The position numbers and the translations under genes were made by a program. Below, in pieces: positions 8,455-18,190 of a stretch of DNA of 51,499 nt; the stretch's first letter is position 1, and the number at the start of each line of letters is the position of its first letter. The stretch is from positions 1-51,499 of the forward strand of contig CALDOU010000028.1 of assembly GCA_937912175.1 (NCBI GenBank), read 5' to 3'. Below the pieces are notes generated by a model. It was not told the DNA's origin, searched no databases, and was given only the letters and a program-made list of their open reading frames with translations. This DNA is from an uncultured Clostridia bacterium. Its GTDB lineage: Bacteria; Bacillota; Clostridia; Oscillospirales; Acutalibacteraceae.

Positions 8455-9121
8455 TAAAAAAGACACGCTCCTTAATTATTTTCATAAGTTCATCAATTGT
8501 TTCTTCAAAACTATAATTTGAATTATCAAACACAATGGCATCTTTTGCACATTCAAGCGGAGAGTTTTTTCTGTTTATATCATTAAAATCTCTTTGGTTT
8601 AATGATTTTAAAACTTCTTCATAAGTGATTTTTGGATTTTCTTTTACCAATTGAATATATCTGCGCTTTGCACGAACTTCCGGTAATGCCGTTAAAAATA
8701 ATTTTAATGTGGCATTTGGTAATATAACAGTTCCGATATCACGGCCGTCCATAATAACATTATTAGTATTTGCGATGCTTCTTTGCAAATTAAAAAGATA
8801 ATCTCTTACACATTGCATAGATGATAATTTTGAAGCAGCCATGGAAATTTCATCAGAACGTATTTTTTGAGTTATATCTTCACCGTTAAGAAGCAAAATT
8901 TGATTATAATTTTCATACTCTAAATTTATATGTATGTTATTAAGCGCTTTTTCAACATTGCTTTCCAAATCATAATCAATTCCATTGTTTACAAAAAAAT
9001 ATGCAATAGCTCTGTAAAGAGCACCTGTATCAACGTTTATAAATCCTAATTTTTTGGCTAAACATTTGGAAATTGTACTTTTACCTGACCCGGAAGGTCC
9101 GTCTATAGCTATTGAAATCAT
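8441..9121 (-). CDS. cmk: Cytidylate kinase
   Basis: Phosphorylates CMP and dCMP with ATP. Residues 1-20 hold the P-loop DGPSGSGKST; VDTGALYRA is the CMP-binding segment; MDGRDIGTVILPNA and the arginine-rich RAKRRYIQL lid follow. The ~226-residue length is normal. The start at 9121 gives the family N-terminus MISIAIDGPSG and has GGGAG upstream; an in-frame ATG at 9139 lies before the ribosome site and is rejected. It overlaps plsC, and potD ends about 80 bases upstream on the same strand. Confidence 0.96.
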   Translation of the reverse strand: MISIAIDGPSGSGKSTISKCLAKKLGFINVDTGALYRAIAYFFVNNGIDYDLESNVEKALNNIHINLEYENYNQILLLNGEDITQKIRSDEISMAASKLSSMQCVRDYLFNLQRSIANTNNVIMDGRDIGTVILPNATLKLFLTALPEVRAKRRYIQLVKENPKITYEEVLKSLNQRDFNDINRKNSPLECAKDAIVFDNSNYSFEETIDELMKIIKERVFFNEVK

Positions 9122-9200
9122 AATAAACTCCCATAACAAAGCAATGTTACATAAATATAGATTCTATGCTTTGCAAGATAGAATCCATAATAATAACAAA

Positions 9201-10391
9201 TTACTTTTCTTTAAAATTCTTAATTTTAATTTTTTTATATAAAACAATCGCTAAATATATTATAGCAAATAAAGCTAAAATTACAACTAACGTCCATGGC
9301 TCACCGTAAGTTCCGCCCGATTTTACTTCAACCCACAATTCATCCATTAATTTATTGACATTTTCGGGTAAATTTACAAAGATTTGCGATTTGCCCATGA
9401 CGTCCTCGCCGGGATAAAAAATTTTATTATATTTTATCTCATCTTCAAGCATTTCATACGTTTCTTCTTGCGGAGTAGAATATCCGGTTTGCTTTACGTT
9501 TGCTAATGCAATATTTGTTTCACACATAAAGTTAATGTATTTTTCAGCATTGAACTTATGCTTGGAATTTTTAGGTATACACATTGAATCAACAAATTTA
9601 TTGCTTCCGCTTTTTGGAATAACAAAACCTATATCTGAATTGTTTTTTATCAAAGTAGCCGCATCACCGGCGTAGTAAGGCGCTAAAACGGCCTCACCAT
9701 TCCCCATTTTATCGAATATTTGATCCATTACATAGGCTTGGACAAGAGGCTTTTGATCTATAAGCTCATCAGCCGCTTCCCTCCATTGATTAACATCTTT
9801 AGTATTAATCGAATATCCCAACCGTAAAAGAGAAATTGCAAATGAATCTCTGGCGTTATCAAACATCAAAATTTTATTTTTATATTTTTTGTCCCATAAA
9901 ATATCCCATGTTATTTCATCTTCATTTTTGTCTACAGCTTTTTTATTATAAAAAATTCCTATCAATCCCCACATATACGGCACAGAGTATTTACTTTCAG
10001 GGTCAAATCCAAGATTTTTAAAATTATTGCTTATTTTACTGTAATTTGGAATATTATTAAAATCAAGCGGAGCAAGTAAATCCTTTTCGATCAAGCGTGA
10101 AATCATATAATCCGAAGGAATAATCACATCATAATCCGCACCTCCGCCGGAAAGCTTTGCAAAAAGTTCTTCGTTGTTTTGAAAGGTTTTATAATTAACG
10201 TGTATCCCTGTTTTTTCGGTGAATTCTTTGTTTACATTAATGTTTCCGTCCGCCCCTGCAGATATAAATTCACCCCAACTATAAACATTAATACTCTCTC
10301 TTTCACCTGAATTATTATAAGAACAACTACTAAAAAAAACACACAACAATATTATTAAAGTTATTGACGAATAATTAAAAAACTTTTTCAC
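9201..10391 (-). CDS. potD: Spermidine/putrescine ABC transporter substrate-binding lipoprotein with C-terminal membrane anchor
   Basis: Extracellular polyamine-binding protein for PotABC. A signal peptide ends in lipobox FSSC with the lipid cysteine at residue 23. The body matches periplasmic-binding proteins of the PotD group: VYSWGEFI near the start, DYDVIIPSDYM, WGLIGIFYNK and YYAGDAATLI. Unusually, the last ~30 residues form a hydrophobic membrane helix (about 367-388) followed by a lysine-rich tail, so the protein would be tethered at both ends. It begins with GTG in a GTGA overlap with the potC stop codon. Confidence 0.92.
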   Translation of the reverse strand: MKKFFNYSSITLIILLCVFFSSCSYNNSGERESINVYSWGEFISAGADGNINVNKEFTEKTGIHVNYKTFQNNEELFAKLSGGGADYDVIIPSDYMISRLIEKDLLAPLDFNNIPNYSKISNNFKNLGFDPESKYSVPYMWGLIGIFYNKKAVDKNEDEITWDILWDKKYKNKILMFDNARDSFAISLLRLGYSINTKDVNQWREAADELIDQKPLVQAYVMDQIFDKMGNGEAVLAPYYAGDAATLIKNNSDIGFVIPKSGSNKFVDSMCIPKNSKHKFNAEKYINFMCETNIALANVKQTGYSTPQEETYEMLEDEIKYNKIFYPGEDVMGKSQIFVNLPENVNKLMDELWVEVKSGGTYGEPWTLVVILALFAIIYLAIVLYKKIKIKNFKEK

Positions 10392-11203
10392 GATTTTAAA
10401 CTCCTAAACTTTTTACGCTTTAATAATTTTTTGTCTTTTTCTTTTCTGAAATTTATAACTATAAGCAATAAAAACACTGATATAAACAGTACGCTGGAAA
10501 GCGCATTGATTTCAGGGCTTACAATCTTACGAGTCATGGAATATACCGCTATGGGAAGTGTTTGCACCGTACCTCCGACAAAATAACTTATAACAAAATC
10601 ATCAATAGACATCGTAAATGACATTATCATTCCGGTAATTATTCCGGAGGTTATCTGAGGCAAAACCACCTTTATAAAAGCTTTTATTGGGCTACATCCC
10701 AAATCCATGGCAGCCTCATAAATATTGGAATCCATTTGTCTTAATTTAGGCATTACCGATAAAATCACATATGGCAGGCAAAACGTAGTATGAGCTAATA
10801 TTAAAGTTAAAATTCCGGGCTTTAATATACCGCAATATTTATATAAAAATACAAATAAAAGCATTAAAGATACACCGGTAACTATCTCGGGATTTATCAT
10901 AGGCAAATTTGTTATATTTAAAATCAATTGTTTTGGCCATTTTTTCATTTTAGAAATTCCAACTGCCGCAAAGGTTCCCAACAATGTTGCAAGTATTGCG
11001 GAAACAGCAGCAATAATAAGAGTATTGTAAAACGCCGAAAGAATATCTTGATTTTCAAAAAGACGAAAATACCATTTAAAAGTAAAACCTGACCACACCA
11101 CTCTGCTTTTTGAGTTATTAAAAGAAAATCCTATTAAAACAAATATCGGGGCATACAGAAATATAAATATAATACACATATAAACTTTATGCAAAAACTT
11201 CAA
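10388..11203 (-). CDS. potC: Spermidine/putrescine ABC transporter permease
   Basis: Inner-membrane permease of the polyamine importer, 271 residues with about six membrane helices. The ABC-interacting EAA loop reads EAAMDLGCSPIKAFIKVVLP near residue 165. A conserved MINPEIVTGVSLML segment and DDFVISYFVGG later are typical of PotC. It lies between potB and potD, overlapping potD by four bases and following potB by 18, so it belongs to the potABCD operon. Confidence 0.93.
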   Translation of the reverse strand: MKFLHKVYMCIIFIFLYAPIFVLIGFSFNNSKSRVVWSGFTFKWYFRLFENQDILSAFYNTLIIAAVSAILATLLGTFAAVGISKMKKWPKQLILNITNLPMINPEIVTGVSLMLLFVFLYKYCGILKPGILTLILAHTTFCLPYVILSVMPKLRQMDSNIYEAAMDLGCSPIKAFIKVVLPQITSGIITGMIMSFTMSIDDFVISYFVGGTVQTLPIAVYSMTRKIVSPEINALSSVLFISVFLLLIVINFRKEKDKKLLKRKKFRSLKS

Positions 11204-11221
11204 TATACCGCCCCTCCTTTT

Positions 11222-12040
11222 TTATATAACAAATTCTTCTGAGTTCGAAACGCTGTCAATTTGATTCATAATACCCATGCATATTAAAATAATAACCATT
11301 AAAACCAGAGAAATAGCCGAACCCAAATAAGGGTTATACGAATTCCCCAAAAATTGCATTTCTATTAAATCACCTATAACTAAAATCGAGCCGCCGCCCA
11401 ACATTTTTGAAATTATAAACGTACTTACCGAAGGTACAAATACCATAGTAAACCCTGAAACCACACCGGGTAAACTTAAAGGAAAAACAACCTTTGCAAA
11501 AACTTTAAATTCATTTGCACCTAAATCTTTTGCGGCTTCAATAAGCCGTCTATCTATTTTAGTAAGAACGGTATATATCGGAAGTATCATATATGGTAAA
11601 AAATTATATACCATACCTAAAACGATTGCTCCCGGAGTATTTATCATATTAACTTTGGAAAACCCAAAAAACTCCAGCGCCCTGTTAAGCAAACCGTTAT
11701 ACTCCAAAATAGTCATCCAAGCATACGTTCTAAGCAAAAAACTCGTCCACATAGGAATCATCAAAAGCATAATTACAACACTTTGATGTTTAATAACAGG
11801 AATTTTAGATATGCAATATGCCATGGGATAACCTAATATCAAACAAATAAATGTAGATACTACTCCCAAAATTATTGACCTTATAAACACCGTGGAATAT
11901 TTACTTACATATAAAATATTTTCAAACGTAAATCCACCTTCAGGAGTTGTAAAAGCAAATATAATTACAAGAGCCAATGGCACAATTACAAATAAAGACA
12001 TCCATAATAAATACGGAAATGTTGTAATTTTTATTTTCAA
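11222..12040 (-). CDS. potB: Spermidine/putrescine ABC transporter permease
   Basis: Second permease of the polyamine importer, 272 residues with about six helices. The N-terminal membrane segment (LLWMSLFVIVPLALVIIFAF) is followed by an RTYAWMTIL stretch typical of PotB. The EAA loop is EAAKDLGANEFKVFAKVVFP near residue 160. It follows potA by 17 bases. Confidence 0.93.
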   Translation of the reverse strand: MKIKITTFPYLLWMSLFVIVPLALVIIFAFTTPEGGFTFENILYVSKYSTVFIRSIILGVVSTFICLILGYPMAYCISKIPVIKHQSVVIMLLMIPMWTSFLLRTYAWMTILEYNGLLNRALEFFGFSKVNMINTPGAIVLGMVYNFLPYMILPIYTVLTKIDRRLIEAAKDLGANEFKVFAKVVFPLSLPGVVSGFTMVFVPSVSTFIISKMLGGGSILVIGDLIEMQFLGNSYNPYLGSAISLVLMVIILICMGIMNQIDSVSNSEEFVI

Positions 12041-12057
12041 TTAATTTATTGCCCCCT

Positions 12058-13182
12058 TTAATCATCGTTATTTTCTTCAACATGATGTTGTTCTTCATAA
12101 AATTCATCACTGAACGCACTGTAATCTCCCACTTCTGAAGAATAAACGGATTTCCTCATTATGTGAATATCACCGGGATCAATTATCATTCCTATATCAT
12201 CATCTTCTTTTTGGGTTTCAGTGGTTTGAATCATCCACTTAAACCCATCAACATCAACTATAATTTCATTATGTACACCTTTAAAAGTAACCGAGGTTAC
12301 CTTACCGGAAATATACCCTTTTTCAGGAGTGGTAACTTTTATATCTTCGGGTCTTATTACAACATCCACAGGAAGCATTTTTTCAAAACCCTTGTCAATA
12401 CAATCAAATTCACGCCCGGCAAACTTAACCTTATAATCTTGAATCATAATACCTTCTACAATGTTACTTTCTCCTATAAAGTCAGCAACAAACGCATTAA
12501 TCGGCTCATTATAAATATCCGTGGGAGTTCCTATTTGTTGAATTTTACCTTTATCCATTACAACCACGGTGTCCGACATAGAAAGCGCTTCTTCTTGGTC
12601 ATGAGTAACCAAAATAAAAGTAATTCCGGTGCGCTGATGAATATTTTTAAGCTCGGTTTGCATATCTTTTCTTAGTTTTAAATCCAATGCCCCCAAAGGC
12701 TCATCCAATAAAAGCACTTTCGGGTTATTTGCAAGCGCACGTGCAATGGCAACCCTTTGCTGTTGTCCACCTGAAAGGGAATCTATATTTCTGTCAACAT
12801 AATTACTTAAATTCACCATTTTTAGCATCTCGTGGACTTTTTCTTTTATTTCGGATTCCGGCTTCTTTTGAATCCGCATACCGAACGCCACGTTTTCATA
12901 AACGTTTAGATGAGGAAATAAAGCGTATTTTTGAAATATGGTATTTACCTCTCTTTTATAAGCGGGAACACCATTAACACGCTTACCTCTAAAAAACACA
13001 TTGCCGCTATCCGGTGATAAAAATCCGGCAATGATACGGAGCGTAGTGGTTTTACCACACCCGGAGGGTCCCAATAATGTAACGAACTCTCCCTCTTTTA
13101 TGCTCAAACTCAAGTTACTTAGTATCTGTTCATTATCAAAAGATATATTTATTCGGTCAAGATTTATTATTGAAGATTTCAT
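12058..13182 (-). CDS. potA: Spermidine/putrescine ABC transporter ATP-binding protein
   Basis: ATPase that powers the PotBC permease pair. Walker A GPSGCGKTT near residue 38, the Q-loop in TIFQKYALFPH, signature LSGGQQQRVAIARAL, Walker B LLLDEPLGALD and the switch histidine in LVTHDQEEA are all present. Residues after about 240 form the TOBE-type regulatory domain (PVDVVIRPEDI), and the last ~20 residues are acidic. Length is 374. It is the first gene of potABCD but sits only 39 bases after cysS, with no clear promoter in that gap. Confidence 0.95.
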   Translation of the reverse strand: MKSSIINLDRINISFDNEQILSNLSLSIKEGEFVTLLGPSGCGKTTTLRIIAGFLSPDSGNVFFRGKRVNGVPAYKREVNTIFQKYALFPHLNVYENVAFGMRIQKKPESEIKEKVHEMLKMVNLSNYVDRNIDSLSGGQQQRVAIARALANNPKVLLLDEPLGALDLKLRKDMQTELKNIHQRTGITFILVTHDQEEALSMSDTVVVMDKGKIQQIGTPTDIYNEPINAFVADFIGESNIVEGIMIQDYKVKFAGREFDCIDKGFEKMLPVDVVIRPEDIKVTTPEKGYISGKVTSVTFKGVHNEIIVDVDGFKWMIQTTETQKEDDDIGMIIDPGDIHIMRKSVYSSEVGDYSAFSDEFYEEQHHVEENNDD

Positions 13183-13221
13183 GTTTTTGAAAGCACAACC
13201 CGTGCGTATATTTCACCGCCT

Positions 13222-14640
13222 TTAATTAAAAGTATATTTCGTTCCCTGTGGAGTGTCTTCTATAATTACATTCTTACTTTTTAACTCTTCTCTTATTTCA
13301 TCGGCACGTTTCCAATTTTTTTCTTTTCTTGCCACTTCACGTTCCTTTATAAGAGATTCAATCATTTCGGTACTGATTTTTTCACCATCTGATTTTTTGG
13401 GATTTTTCAATCCATTCTGATATAAAATTCCAAGAACGCCCGTCATTTCATTAAACAAGTTCAAAACATCATTTAAAAAAGATTTGCTGTAATTTGGTAT
13501 TGAAAGAACATTGGAATTAACGTCTTTAACGTATTCAAATATCACACCGATAGCATCGGCGGTATTTAAATCGTCATCCATTGCTTCCAAAAATTTATTT
13601 TTATAGTTTAAAATTTCAATTGGATTATTTTTTAATGATTCATTTGTATTTTTAATTGCAAAAATCATGTTATCTTTAAAATTATAAAGACGTTCCAGTG
13701 CGGATTTACATTGCAAAATAATTTCTTCACTAAAATTTATAGGACTACGATAATGCGAAGAAATCATTAAATATCTTATAGGTTCATAACCATATTTTGC
13801 GGCAATTTCCCTGACTGTAAAAAAGTTGCCCAATGATTTTGACATTTTTTGACTATTGATATTAATATACCCGTTATGCATCCAATAATTAGAAAATTTA
13901 AAACCGCTGCAACATTCACTTTGAGCAATTTCATTTTCGTGATGAGGAAATATAAGGTCTTGACCGCCACAATGTATATCTATTGTTTTTCCCAAATATT
14001 TCATAGCCATTGCAGAGCACTCAATATGCCAACCGGGTCGGCCGTTTCCCCAAGGGCTCATCCAATATGGCTCACCTTCTTTTGCAGATTTCCATAAAGC
14101 AAAATCAAGCGGATCTTTTTTTAATTCATCAACCTGAATCCTGGCTCCGGATTGAAGATCATCAATTGTTTGTTTTGAAAGTTTTCCATAATCCTCAAAA
14201 GAACGCGTACTAAAATACACATCTCCGTTGGGAAGCGCATACGCATGATTTTTTTCTATCAATGTTTCAATTATTTTTATTATTTCATCAATATTTTCCG
14301 TTGCTTTAGGGTGAATTGTTGCCTCACGGACGTTTAGCCCCTCGGCATCTTTTTTGTATTCTTCGATATATTTTTTGGAAACAGCTAAAAAATCACTTTT
14401 TTCTTCTAATGCTCTTTTTATTATCTTATCATCCACATCGGTAAAATTTTGAACAAAAGTAACTTGATAGCCTTTATATTCCAAATATCTTCTAAGTACA
14501 TCAAAAACGCATATCGGTCGTGAATTTCCGATATGTATATAATTATAAACCGTAGGGCCGCAAGCATATATTTTGGCTTTATTTTTTTCAAGTGAAATAA
14601 ATTTTTCTTTTTTTCTACTAAGTGTATTATATAAATTCAT
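13222..14640 (-). CDS. cysS: Cysteine--tRNA ligase
   Basis: Class I aminoacyl-tRNA synthetase that charges tRNA-Cys. The HIGH-type motif is HIGN at residues 36-39; zinc ligands include C27 (YACGPT), C208 (HIECSA) and the H233/H234 pair; KMSKS lies at 265-269. The C-terminal anticodon-binding helices (KEREVARKEKNWKRAD) are complete, and 472 residues is normal. It follows pgsA by 12 bases. No T-box leader is visible upstream, consistent with an internal operon position. Confidence 0.97.
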   Translation of the reverse strand: MNLYNTLSRKKEKFISLEKNKAKIYACGPTVYNYIHIGNSRPICVFDVLRRYLEYKGYQVTFVQNFTDVDDKIIKRALEEKSDFLAVSKKYIEEYKKDAEGLNVREATIHPKATENIDEIIKIIETLIEKNHAYALPNGDVYFSTRSFEDYGKLSKQTIDDLQSGARIQVDELKKDPLDFALWKSAKEGEPYWMSPWGNGRPGWHIECSAMAMKYLGKTIDIHCGGQDLIFPHHENEIAQSECCSGFKFSNYWMHNGYININSQKMSKSLGNFFTVREIAAKYGYEPIRYLMISSHYRSPINFSEEIILQCKSALERLYNFKDNMIFAIKNTNESLKNNPIEILNYKNKFLEAMDDDLNTADAIGVIFEYVKDVNSNVLSIPNYSKSFLNDVLNLFNEMTGVLGILYQNGLKNPKKSDGEKISTEMIESLIKEREVARKEKNWKRADEIREELKSKNVIIEDTPQGTKYTFN

Positions 14641-14652
14641 GCTTATTTCCCC

Positions 14653-15225
14653 TTAATTCAAATTTAAAAATTTTTTACTTTTCCAAATATAAATAATACC
14701 GGAAATCAAAGAAAAAACAGTACTGAGCCAAATCAAAACATTTTGGCAAACAAATAAAATTTTTAATATATCGTCTAAAGGATTGGCCATTTCCATATAT
14801 ATTTGGAATATCATAATAGCACTTATGGTAACCATTTGAGTTACTGTTTTAAGCTTTCCCCAAATATTAGCCGAAATAACTCCTCCGTTATTCTTCAAAA
14901 CCAAAAATCTTGTTGAGGTAACAACAAGCTCTCTGATTACAATTAAAACAACAGGCAAAATAGGAGAAATTTTTAAACCAACAAAACAAATAAATATAGA
15001 AATAACCAACAACTTATCGGCCAATGGATCCATTATCTTCCCAAAATCGGTTATGTAGTTATATTTCCGGGCCAAACTACCGTCCAAATAATCTGTATAT
15101 GAAGCCATCAAAAAAACAAAAAGTGCAAATATCCATCTAAATGGTATTGCATCACATAAAATAAATAAAACCACAGGAAAAACCAAAAAAAACCTAAAAA
15201 TCGTTAATTTATTTGCTATGTTCAT
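14653..15225 (-). CDS. pgsA: CDP-diacylglycerol--glycerol-3-phosphate 3-phosphatidyltransferase
   Basis: Membrane enzyme that makes phosphatidylglycerol phosphate. The CDP-alcohol phosphotransferase signature D-G-x2-A-R-x8-G-x3-D-x3-D is seen as DGSLARKYNYITDFGKIMDPLADK. Four to five membrane helices fill the rest. I start at ATG 15225, giving MNIANKLTIFRF, because GGAGAAG precedes it; a more distant in-frame start at 15267 would overlap recX without a better site. About 190 residues, normal for the family. Confidence 0.94.
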   Translation of the reverse strand: MNIANKLTIFRFFLVFPVVLFILCDAIPFRWIFALFVFLMASYTDYLDGSLARKYNYITDFGKIMDPLADKLLVISIFICFVGLKISPILPVVLIVIRELVVTSTRFLVLKNNGGVISANIWGKLKTVTQMVTISAIMIFQIYMEMANPLDDILKILFVCQNVLIWLSTVFSLISGIIYIWKSKKFLNLN

Positions 15226-15259
15226 TTTAGCTTCTCCTCTATTCTTATAAATTAAAATA

Positions 15260-15868
15260 TCAGTCAAATAAATTCAAGGTGGACTTTATCAAGCTCCAAC
15301 CGTATCCCAATCCTTGACAATAAGATATCGCCCTTTTCAGTTCTTTTTCTTCATTTAAATTTTTCCCGTTATTTAAATATTTTTTTTCAATAACTTTTTT
15401 TAAAATTTCATTTTCATCGGGATCTATTTCTTCAACAACCTCTGAAATAATATCACTTTTTATGCCTTTTTTTGAAAGCTCAAACTTAACACGTTTTATA
15501 GAGTATAATTTGCGATAAAACAGTTCGTTTGCGTAATCGAATGCAAACTTTTTATCATTAATAAGCCCAAGCTTTTCCATTTTATCAGCAGCTTTTAAAG
15601 CGCAATCTTCTCCCAGCGAACGTTTTATTTTGTTTTCAAGCTCTTTCCTTGAATGGGCCCGAAAAGAAAGCAAATCAAGTGCTTTTTTATTTGCTTTATA
15701 TACATCGGTGCTTTCGGTTAATTTCGCAATATCGGACTCTTCAATATATGAACCTATTTTAAGGTTACTTTTAAAAAAAACTTCCGGACTAATACTAATT
15801 AAATAATTATTATCGGCATATATGAGAATATTACCTTTTTTTGATTTTTTTATCTTTGTAATTATCAC
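15260..15868 (-). CDS. recX: Regulatory protein RecX
   Basis: Modulator of RecA filaments. The protein is 202 residues, built of three-helix repeats with recognisable RecX blocks: ALDLLSFRAHSRKELENKI, KLGLINDKKFAFDYA and the late LGYGWSLIKSTL. An N-terminal ~55-residue extension precedes the repeats, as in many Firmicute RecX proteins. It starts with GTG after an AGGAGG site and lies 18 bases after recA, the usual arrangement. Confidence 0.92.
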   Translation of the reverse strand: MIITKIKKSKKGNILIYADNNYLISISPEVFFKSNLKIGSYIEESDIAKLTESTDVYKANKKALDLLSFRAHSRKELENKIKRSLGEDCALKAADKMEKLGLINDKKFAFDYANELFYRKLYSIKRVKFELSKKGIKSDIISEVVEEIDPDENEILKKVIEKKYLNNGKNLNEEKELKRAISYCQGLGYGWSLIKSTLNLFD

Positions 15869-15886
15869 ATATATGCCTCCTTTAAA

Positions 15887-16948
15887 TTAATTTTTATTAT
15901 CAGAATCGGTTTCAACTACGGTTTCGGCTTCCATATTTCTGGACATTGAAGGTTGAGAATAAATGGTATTGGAACTTTCACGTACCTTCTTTTCAATTTC
16001 GGCGGCAAATTCAGAATTGTCTCTTAAATATTCTTTAGTTTTGTCACGTCCTTGACCTAATTTTTTATCCCCATAAGCAAACCAAGAGCCACTTTTTTGA
16101 ATTATATCAAGTTTGACTGCCAAATCGAGAATCTCTCCTTCATGAGAAATTCCGTGTCCATACATTACGTCAAATTCAGCTTCCCTAAACGGCGGAGCGA
16201 TTTTGTTTTTAACTACTTTTGCGCGAGTTCTGGAACCAATCATTTCTCCATTGGATTTTAAAGTTTCTATTCTTCTTATATCAACTCTTACGGAGGAATA
16301 GAATTTAAGAGCACGACCGCCGGGGGTAACTTCAGGGTTTCCAAACATTATTCCCACTTTTTCACGAAGTTGATTAATAAATATAGCAACACAATTTGAT
16401 TTTGAGATTGCTCCCGCCAGTTTACGAAGAGCCTGAGACATAAGTCTTGCTTGAAGCCCGACGTGTGAATCCCCCATCTCACCTTCGATTTCTGCTCTGG
16501 GAACAAGTGCCGCAACCGAGTCCACTACGATAACATCAATAGCTCCGGAACGAACAAGAGATTCCGTTATTTCAAGAGCTTGCTCACCGGTATCAGGCTG
16601 TGAGACTAATAAAGAATCAATATCCACGCCTAAATTCGATGCATAAACAGGGTCAAGGGCATGTTCCACATCAATAAATGCAGCATTACCACCATTTTTT
16701 TGTCCTTGTGCAATACATGAAAGCGCCAAAGTGGTTTTACCGGAAGATTCAGGACCATAAACTTCGATAATTCTTCCACGCGGAAGTCCACCAATTCCGA
16801 GTGCAATATCAAGCGAAAGTGAACCCGTTGAAATAGCGTCCACATGCATAGCTTCATTTTTGCCGAGCTTCATTACCGCGCCTTTTCCAAATTGCTTTTC
16901 AATTTGTCCCAATGCGGTTTCCAATGCCTTATTTTTATCAAATGCCAT
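15887..16948 (-). CDS. recA: Recombinase A
   Basis: DNA-dependent ATPase for homologous recombination and SOS induction. Walker A GPESSGKTT lies near residue 65, the acidic Walker B near VIVVDSVAALVP, DNA-binding loop L1 near EGEMGDSHVGLQAR and loop L2 near NQLREKVGIMFGNPEVTPGG. Length is 353 and the C-terminal tail is acidic. No obvious Bacillus-type LexA box lies in the 34-base gap upstream, so expression probably depends on an upstream promoter. Confidence 0.98.
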   Translation of the reverse strand: MAFDKNKALETALGQIEKQFGKGAVMKLGKNEAMHVDAISTGSLSLDIALGIGGLPRGRIIEVYGPESSGKTTLALSCIAQGQKNGGNAAFIDVEHALDPVYASNLGVDIDSLLVSQPDTGEQALEITESLVRSGAIDVIVVDSVAALVPRAEIEGEMGDSHVGLQARLMSQALRKLAGAISKSNCVAIFINQLREKVGIMFGNPEVTPGGRALKFYSSVRVDIRRIETLKSNGEMIGSRTRAKVVKNKIAPPFREAEFDVMYGHGISHEGEILDLAVKLDIIQKSGSWFAYGDKKLGQGRDKTKEYLRDNSEFAAEIEKKVRESSNTIYSQPSMSRNMEAETVVETDSDNKN

Positions 16949-16982
16949 TTTTAACTACCTCACAATTAAATATTTTTATAAA

Positions 16983-18164
16983 TTAGAATTTTAATTTTTT
17001 AATTCTTTCAACTGCTTCCAATACGTCTTCCCTCTTACCAAAAGAAGAAAGCCTGAAAAATCCTTCGCCATTGGAGCCAAATCCCGAACCCGGAGTTCCC
17101 ACAACATGGGCTTTATCCAACAACAAATCAAAAAACTCCCATGAATTCATATTATTTGGACACTTAAACCATATATATGGTGAATTTTTACCGCCTATAT
17201 GCCAAATGTTCAAGCTTTCTAAAGCTGAGGATATAATCTTTGCGTTTTCTTTATAATAAAAAATATTTTCTTTAATTTGAGCCTGCCCTGCTTCCGAAAG
17301 CGCGGCACACGCACCTCTTTGAGTAATATAAGAAACTCCGTTGAATTTAATAGATTGCCTGCGAAGCCACATATTACCTACTTTAACATTATCAACCATT
17401 AAATCGTTGGGAATTACGACATAGCCACATCGCATTCCTGTAAATCCCGCATTTTTTGAAAAAGAACATATTTCTATAGCGCACTTTTTCGCCCCGTCAA
17501 TTTCAAATATACTATGCGGTAAGCTATCATTTTCTATAAAAGATTCATATGCGGCATCAAATAATATTATTGCCTGTTTTTCAAGAGCATAATCAACCCA
17601 TTTTTTTAACTGCTCTTTATTATAAACCGCACCGGTTGGATTGTTCGGTGAACACAAATAAATTATATCTGCGTTTACTTTATAATCAGGTAACGGCAAA
17701 AACTCATTTTCTTCGTTTGCATTAATAAAGGAAATGTTTTTGCCTCTGATAATATTGCTATCAACATAAACCGGATATGTTGGATTCGGAATTAAAACAT
17801 TTCCTTTTTGTTCAAAAATTTCCGGCAAATTGGCAGTATCGCCCTTGGAACCGTCGGAAATATAAATTTCACTCAAAGAAAGCTTCACTCCGAATTTTTT
17901 ATAATAATTACATATAGCCTCTTTCAAAAAATCGTATCCATCATACGGACCATAACCTTTAAAAGTTTCACTGCTTTGCATTTCATCCACAGCATTATGC
18001 ATTTCTTCAATAACTTTGGAACAAAGCGGTAAAGTTACATCACCAATACCCAGCTTTATAATTTTTTCATTTGGGTGAGCAAGCTTATATTCTTTGGTTT
18101 TACGAGCCATATCTACAAAAAGATAATTTTTTTTAAGATTATTAAAATTATTGTTAAATTTCAT
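16983..18164 (-). CDS. dapL: LL-diaminopimelate aminotransferase
   Basis: PLP enzyme that converts tetrahydrodipicolinate directly to LL-diaminopimelate, bypassing the succinyl/acetyl steps of lysine and peptidoglycan synthesis. Family marks are KLGIGDVTLPL near residue 40, GYGPYDGYDFL near 75 and the PLP lysine in SFSKNAGFTGMRCGY near 240. Length is 393, typical. It lies in one run with dapF, which acts on its product, so the two steps are co-located. The 26-base gap to pyrG indicates co-transcription. Confidence 0.95.
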   Translation of the reverse strand: MKFNNNFNNLKKNYLFVDMARKTKEYKLAHPNEKIIKLGIGDVTLPLCSKVIEEMHNAVDEMQSSETFKGYGPYDGYDFLKEAICNYYKKFGVKLSLSEIYISDGSKGDTANLPEIFEQKGNVLIPNPTYPVYVDSNIIRGKNISFINANEENEFLPLPDYKVNADIIYLCSPNNPTGAVYNKEQLKKWVDYALEKQAIILFDAAYESFIENDSLPHSIFEIDGAKKCAIEICSFSKNAGFTGMRCGYVVIPNDLMVDNVKVGNMWLRRQSIKFNGVSYITQRGACAALSEAGQAQIKENIFYYKENAKIISSALESLNIWHIGGKNSPYIWFKCPNNMNSWEFFDLLLDKAHVVGTPGSGFGSNGEGFFRLSSFGKREDVLEAVERIKKLKF

Positions 18165-18190
18165 TTTCAGTAAATCCTTATACTTATTTT

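Noticed and set aside
12163..12675. 170-codon open frame on plus opposite potA
   Set aside because: It lies wholly antisense to a complete potA with all motifs, has no ribosome site and an implausible composition.
13776..14213. Several short open frames opposite and within cysS
   Set aside because: All are contained within an intact cysteinyl-tRNA synthetase gene and show no independent signals.
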